In this document: positions 53,139 to 56,476 of the stretch, in pieces | Numbering within the stretch: position 1 is the first letter of the stretch | Layout: each line of letters starts with the position of its first letter | Assembly (NCBI GenBank): GCA_039922875.1 | Contig: JBDTDV010000010.1 | Span: 1-56,476 of the forward strand | Length of the DNA stretch: 56,476 nucleotides | Source: JBDTDV01 sp039922875 | Lineage (GTDB): Bacteria > Actinomycetota > Actinomycetes > Actinomycetales > Microbacteriaceae | Direction of reading: 5' to 3' | Notes under the pieces: model-generated | Seen by the model: the letters and a program-made list of their open reading frames with translations, nothing else | What the model was told of the DNA's origin: nothing | Databases searched by the model: none | Translations under genes and position numbers: made by a program

Positions 53139-53486
53139 ATGAGCACACGAAACGCCGGTCAACGCGCGGCCGGGGGCTTGACAACAGTGGTCGGTCTGCT
53201 CAGCGTCGCCACCACGATTGTTGCCTCAGCGGTGCTCTGGATGGACACACCGGCTAAGGCAACGGCCACAACCACCTCGAACCAGAGCACGACGACCACG
53301 ACACCTCAGCAACAGTCCTCGACGCAGCCCGCCCAGGGAAAAGGAGACGACCAGAGCGGCGGCGACGATCAGAGCCAATCATCGCATGACGGTGCTCAGT
53401 CCAACACCACTCCGGTCGCGCCCGCTCCGCAGCTCGTTGCCCCGAGCCAGGGGGGCGCCTCCCAGGCACAGTCGTCGGGTTCCTAG
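53139..53486 (+). CDS. Small Ser/Thr/Gln-rich membrane-anchored protein
   Basis: 115 aa. One N-terminal hydrophobic helix (TTVVGLLSVATTIVASAVLW) is followed by a low-complexity Thr/Ser/Gln/Gly region with no fold visible. GAAAGG lies 7 bases before the ATG. In this position, before apbE, many actinobacteria carry a membrane-anchored FMN-binding protein with a similar linker; here the linker is present but no FMN_bind domain can be seen. Function unknown. Confidence 0.7.
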   Translation: MSTRNAGQRAAGGLTTVVGLLSVATTIVASAVLWMDTPAKATATTTSNQSTTTTTPQQQSSTQPAQGKGDDQSGGDDQSQSSHDGAQSNTTPVAPAPQLVAPSQGGASQAQSSGS

Positions 53487-53487
53487 G

Positions 53488-54423
53488 ATGTGTACCGCAC
53501 ACAGAGACTGGTGCGTGTGGAGCACCACAGCATCCGTCGTGGTGACAGATGCCCTGGCGCTTGACACTGCGGAAGCAATCACTCGAGACACCATCCAGGC
53601 TGTGGACGAGGCGTGCAGCCGCTTCCGCGACGACTCCGAACTCTCCCTCCTACGGGGCGAGCTCGCAACCGGCGCGCGCGTCAGTCCCCTGCTAGGCGAC
53701 CTGATCGGCAAAGCTCTCCTGGCCGCCACCTGGACCGGCGGCAGCGTCGACCCCACTCTCGGCAACGACCTGGCGGCGCTGGGGTACGATCGCGATTTCA
53801 CGCAGCTCGCCACCGGTGATGCCGTGAGGAGGATCCCGATAACCGTCAGTCGGAAGCGAAAGGCAGGCTGGACGCGCATCGCGCTCGACGGTGACCTGTT
53901 GACCGTGCCGGCCGACATCCGACTCGACCTGGGCGCCACCGCGAAAGCCGCCGCCGCGGACCTTGCCGCCGCTCGCATCGTCGAGGAGATCGACGGTGGC
54001 GTCCTGGTCTGTCTTGGCGGTGACATCGCCGCCATGGGCGCCGCCGCGGCATGGGAGGTCCTCGTGCAGGACACCAGCGCAGACCCGGCGCAGCAGGTAG
54101 CTCTCAGCTCCGGTTCTGGCCTGGCGACATCGAGTACACAGAAGAGGCGCTGGCAGGTCGGGGGACAGCCTATGCACCACATCCTCGACCCGCGTTTTGG
54201 TCTGCCTGCCGACCCGGTCTGGCGCAGCGTGAGCGTTGCGGCGGATTCCTGCCTGCGAGCCAACGCGCTGAGCACTGCCGCGGTCGTGCGCGGCATCGCC
54301 GCCGTCGGTTGGTTACGTAGCATCGACGCGAGTGCCCGACTGATCGACAGAAGCGGCCGCATAGTCCTGACCGGCGCCTGGCCGACTCCTGCCGAAGAAC
54401 CGGCGCGGAGGGTCCTGACATGA
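53488..54423 (+). CDS. apbE: FAD:protein FMN transferase (ApbE)
   Basis: 311 aa, no signal peptide. Family features are VDEACSRFRDDSELSLLRG near the start, SVDPTLGNDLAALGYD, IRLDLGATAKAAAAD (cofactor site), VLVCLGGDIAAMG, HHILDPRFG and SVSVAADSCLRANALSTAAVV (metal site). It attaches FMN from FAD to a Ser/Thr of a target protein. It begins 1 base after the small membrane protein's stop and overlaps the next gene by 4 bases. Confidence 0.9.
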   Translation: MCTAHRDWCVWSTTASVVVTDALALDTAEAITRDTIQAVDEACSRFRDDSELSLLRGELATGARVSPLLGDLIGKALLAATWTGGSVDPTLGNDLAALGYDRDFTQLATGDAVRRIPITVSRKRKAGWTRIALDGDLLTVPADIRLDLGATAKAAAADLAAARIVEEIDGGVLVCLGGDIAAMGAAAAWEVLVQDTSADPAQQVALSSGSGLATSSTQKRRWQVGGQPMHHILDPRFGLPADPVWRSVSVAADSCLRANALSTAAVVRGIAAVGWLRSIDASARLIDRSGRIVLTGAWPTPAEEPARRVLT

Positions 54424-54977
54424 ACGAGGCGATGTGGGCATTCGGCCGGGTCAGCGGGATCGTCGCCCTGCTCCTGTTCACCGGATCGCTGCTGCTGGGA
54501 ATCATGACCCGGTCGGGTCGCCCGCTGCCGGGTCTGCCGCGGTTTTCCATCACGCTCGTGCATCGCAACGTTGCGCTGCTGGGCTCCGTCTTCCTCATCC
54601 TGCATGTGGGCACGCTCACGCTTGACTCGTACGCGCACCTGAACCTCATCGACATCGTCGTACCGTTCCTCGGCGCTTATCGACCGTTTTGGCAGGGACT
54701 TGGCACGGTGGCTTTCGACCTGCTTGTCGCCATCACCGCCACCAGCCTGCTGCGCCGCTGGCTCGGCGTGCGCGTCTTCAAGACACTGCACTGGCTGACC
54801 TACGCGATGTGGCCGATCGCACTCTTACACGCGACCGGTAACGGCACCAACGGCACAAGCGGCTGGTTCCTCACCCTGGCAGGCTTATCGTGCGCGAGTG
54901 TGCTCGCCGCGATCATCTGGCGCACATCGGCCCGTTTCGTGGAAACGGCACGGGCGCGAGAGGGACATGCATCGTGA
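54420..54977 (+). CDS. Ferric-reductase-like transmembrane di-heme protein
   Basis: 185 aa with five to six membrane helices. Two His pairs at heme-bridging distance are visible: H..13..H in LVHRNVALLGSVFLILHVG and H..12..H in TLHWLTYAMWPIALLHATG. This is the FRD-domain pattern for two b hemes stacked across the membrane. It has no cytoplasmic FAD/NAD domain, so electrons must come from partner proteins, probably those encoded next. 4-base overlaps link it to apbE and the NuoF-like gene. Confidence 0.88.
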   Translation: MNEAMWAFGRVSGIVALLLFTGSLLLGIMTRSGRPLPGLPRFSITLVHRNVALLGSVFLILHVGTLTLDSYAHLNLIDIVVPFLGAYRPFWQGLGTVAFDLLVAITATSLLRRWLGVRVFKTLHWLTYAMWPIALLHATGNGTNGTSGWFLTLAGLSCASVLAAIIWRTSARFVETARAREGHAS

Positions 54978-56227
54978 CAATCATTCACGACCCGTCGTAT
55001 ACCCCGCCCCCGATGCTGCACCAGCACGGGCTCAACCGTCTCTTCGCCGCCGGTGCGGATGCCGACTACCGCAACCACACTCTCAAATACGGGCGGTTTG
55101 ATCCGGCTTCGGCGGGAACTGAGCTGATCACCCTGCTCAAGCAAGCCGGCCTCACCGGTCGTGGCGGAGCCGGCTTTGAAACCTGGCGGAAGCTCGCCGC
55201 GACCCAGGACGCCCGTTCGGGGCGATTGTTCGGTGCCGGTCCGGTTGTCATCGCAAACGGTGCCGAAGGCGAACCACGCAGCATCAAAGATGCTATGTTG
55301 CTACGCCACGCGCCACATCTGATCATCGACGGGATCCTCGCGGTGGCCGCCGCGCTCAAAGCCTCCCAAATCCACCTCTTCCTCGAGCGGGCCAGCATGC
55401 CAGGGGTATCCGCCGCCCTCGCCCAACGCGCCGACGCCAAGCACATCGTGCTCACCGAGGCCGCTGAGACATTCATCTCCGGGGAAGCCAGCGCGGTGAT
55501 CAACGCCATCGAAAACGGCATCGCGCTTCCAGAGGATCGCATCCGCCGCCTGAGCGAATCGGGACTGAAACGCCGACCCACGCTCGTACAGAACGTGGAA
55601 ACTTGTGCCCACATCGCACTCATCGCTCGCTTCGGCGCCCCCTGGTTCCGCTCAATCGGCACGTCGCGTGACCCCGGCACACGACTGGTCACCGTGTCCG
55701 GTGACGCGCGTGAGACGGTCCTGGAAGTCGCCGGAGACACCCCCTTGCGTGAGATCCTGCACCGCTGCGGCACGGAGCCGGCTGCGACGACCGCGGTCCT
55801 GGTCGGCGGCTACCACGGGACCTGGATTCCCGCCGATCAGCTCGAGCTGCCGCTATCGGGGGAAGGACTCGCACCGGTCGGCGGCAACCCCGGGGCAGGT
55901 GTCATCTTCGTACTGGGACGACACCGCTGCGGCCTACAGACCACGGCGGAGATCCTCGAGTATCTCGCGCACGAGTCCGCTCAGCAGTGTGGGCCGTGTA
56001 TGTTCGGCCTGCCGGCCATGGCGGGCCTCCTCACCAGAATTGCGGCAGGCAGCACAGATCCAAGACTGGTCTCCGAACTGCGCCGGCTCAGCGACTCGGT
56101 CGCCGGCCGTGGATCCTGCCACCACCCGGACGGAACCTCCCGACTCGTCCTCAGTGCCCTCTGGGCATTCTCAGCGGATGTCACCCAACACCTGTCCGGT
56201 CGCTGTCTGCGTGCGGCCAGAGGGTAG
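54974..56227 (+). CDS. NuoF-like NADH:quinone oxidoreductase flavo/Fe-S subunit
   Basis: 417 aa. The FMN/NADH region is LTGRGGAGFETWRKLAA with VIANGAEGEPRS, followed by a SLBB-like region (GDTPLREILHRCG). The C-terminal Fe-S part reads ESAQQCGPCMFGLP with a further Cys in GRGSCHHPDG. Canonical NuoF has one more Cys three residues earlier; here that position is Ala. It probably feeds electrons from NAD(P)H or ferredoxin to the membrane di-heme protein. GTG start in a 4-base overlap. Confidence 0.85.
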   Translation: MTIIHDPSYTPPPMLHQHGLNRLFAAGADADYRNHTLKYGRFDPASAGTELITLLKQAGLTGRGGAGFETWRKLAATQDARSGRLFGAGPVVIANGAEGEPRSIKDAMLLRHAPHLIIDGILAVAAALKASQIHLFLERASMPGVSAALAQRADAKHIVLTEAAETFISGEASAVINAIENGIALPEDRIRRLSESGLKRRPTLVQNVETCAHIALIARFGAPWFRSIGTSRDPGTRLVTVSGDARETVLEVAGDTPLREILHRCGTEPAATTAVLVGGYHGTWIPADQLELPLSGEGLAPVGGNPGAGVIFVLGRHRCGLQTTAEILEYLAHESAQQCGPCMFGLPAMAGLLTRIAAGSTDPRLVSELRRLSDSVAGRGSCHHPDGTSRLVLSALWAFSADVTQHLSGRCLRAARG

Positions 56228-56234
56228 CGGCACC

Positions 56235-56476
56235 ATGGACACTGACTTCAACGTCGATACCCCTTCGGCGCGGCTCCACATCGACTGGACCCGTTGCGAC
56301 GGGCGCGGGCTGTGCACCGAGCTCCTTCCCGACATCCTCACGCGCGACGACTGGGGTTATCCGCAACCGAACGCAGCAAATATTGCCAACCGCTCCGACG
56401 TGCCCATCCCGCCGAAGCGTCTCGATGCCGCCGAAGAAGCCGTCAAACTATGCCCGCTACTGGCTCTCACACTCCG
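56235..56476 (+). CDS. Ferredoxin (single Fe-S cluster type), cut by the window end
   Basis: The first 80 codons are present. DWTRCDGRGLCTELLPDI (CxxxxxC) and later KLCPLLAL (CP) fit a 3Fe-4S or 4Fe-4S ferredoxin such as those in actinobacterial redox clusters. Starts 7 bases after the NuoF-like gene, in the same operon. The 3' end lies outside the window. Confidence 0.82.
   Translation, partial: MDTDFNVDTPSARLHIDWTRCDGRGLCTELLPDILTRDDWGYPQPNAANIANRSDVPIPPKRLDAAEEAVKLCPLLALTL

Overview
The window is high-GC DNA from an actinobacterium. The gene families (BldC-type regulator, DUF4229 protein, FprA-type ferredoxin reductase, short archaeal-type AspRS, bS22-like micro-protein, Ser/Thr kinase) and the many apparent leaderless promoters fit Microbacteriaceae best. 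This assignment is inference; no 16S or database search was possible.

Layout. 1-0.8 kb: remnant of an integrated element (truncated tyrosine integrase) abutting tRNA-Met, then tRNA-Thr. 0.9-3.8 kb: M23 peptidase, inositol-monophosphatase family protein, tRNA-Tyr, YajQ. 3.8-21 kb: menaquinone region (fprA, polyprenyl synthase, menG, menF, menD, menA, menE, menB, menC), interrupted by a branched-chain-amino-acid-type ABC transporter with a strong TetR-like operator, and by a PPK2 kinase. menH and a DHNA-CoA thioesterase are not in the window. 21-26 kb: system II cytochrome c maturation (ccsB, resB, ccdA, resA-like thioredoxin, histidine phosphatase). 26-32 kb: aspS, dienelactone hydrolase, HIT protein, a large membrane alpha/beta hydrolase of unknown function, Dabb protein, glutaredoxin-like protein, bS22, BldC-like and ArsR regulators. 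32-39.4 kb: Trk/Ktr potassium uptake, gabT with a GntR regulator, YeiH exporter with a LysR regulator, proC. 39.4-42 kb: Ser/Thr kinase with two paralogous lipoproteins.

42.2-49.4 kb is the most unusual part. Four tightly coupled genes encode an EPSP-synthase-like/acyl-CoA-ligase fusion (1012 aa), an acyl-CoA dehydrogenase, a FabL/ChcA-type short-chain reductase and a FadH-type dienoyl-CoA reductase. The set matches what is needed to turn shikimate into cyclohexanecarboxyl-CoA, the starter unit of omega-cyclohexyl fatty acids (known in Alicyclobacillus and in the microbacterium Curtobacterium pusillum) and of ansatrienin/asukamycin-type polyketides. The operon is preceded by a possible structured RNA leader with a 12-codon upstream ORF, driven from what looks like a shared bidirectional -10 element.

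49.5-56.5 kb: phosphoribosyltransferase, cation diffusion facilitator, an OmpR-type two-component system, and an electron-transfer cluster (small membrane protein, ApbE flavin transferase, ferric-reductase-like di-heme protein, NuoF-like flavo/Fe-S protein, and a ferredoxin cut by the window end).

Two sequence habits recur. At least 16 genes have a TANNNT-like -10 box ending 6-8 bases before the start codon (leaderless transcription). Several intergenic gaps hold short tandem duplications right after stop codons.
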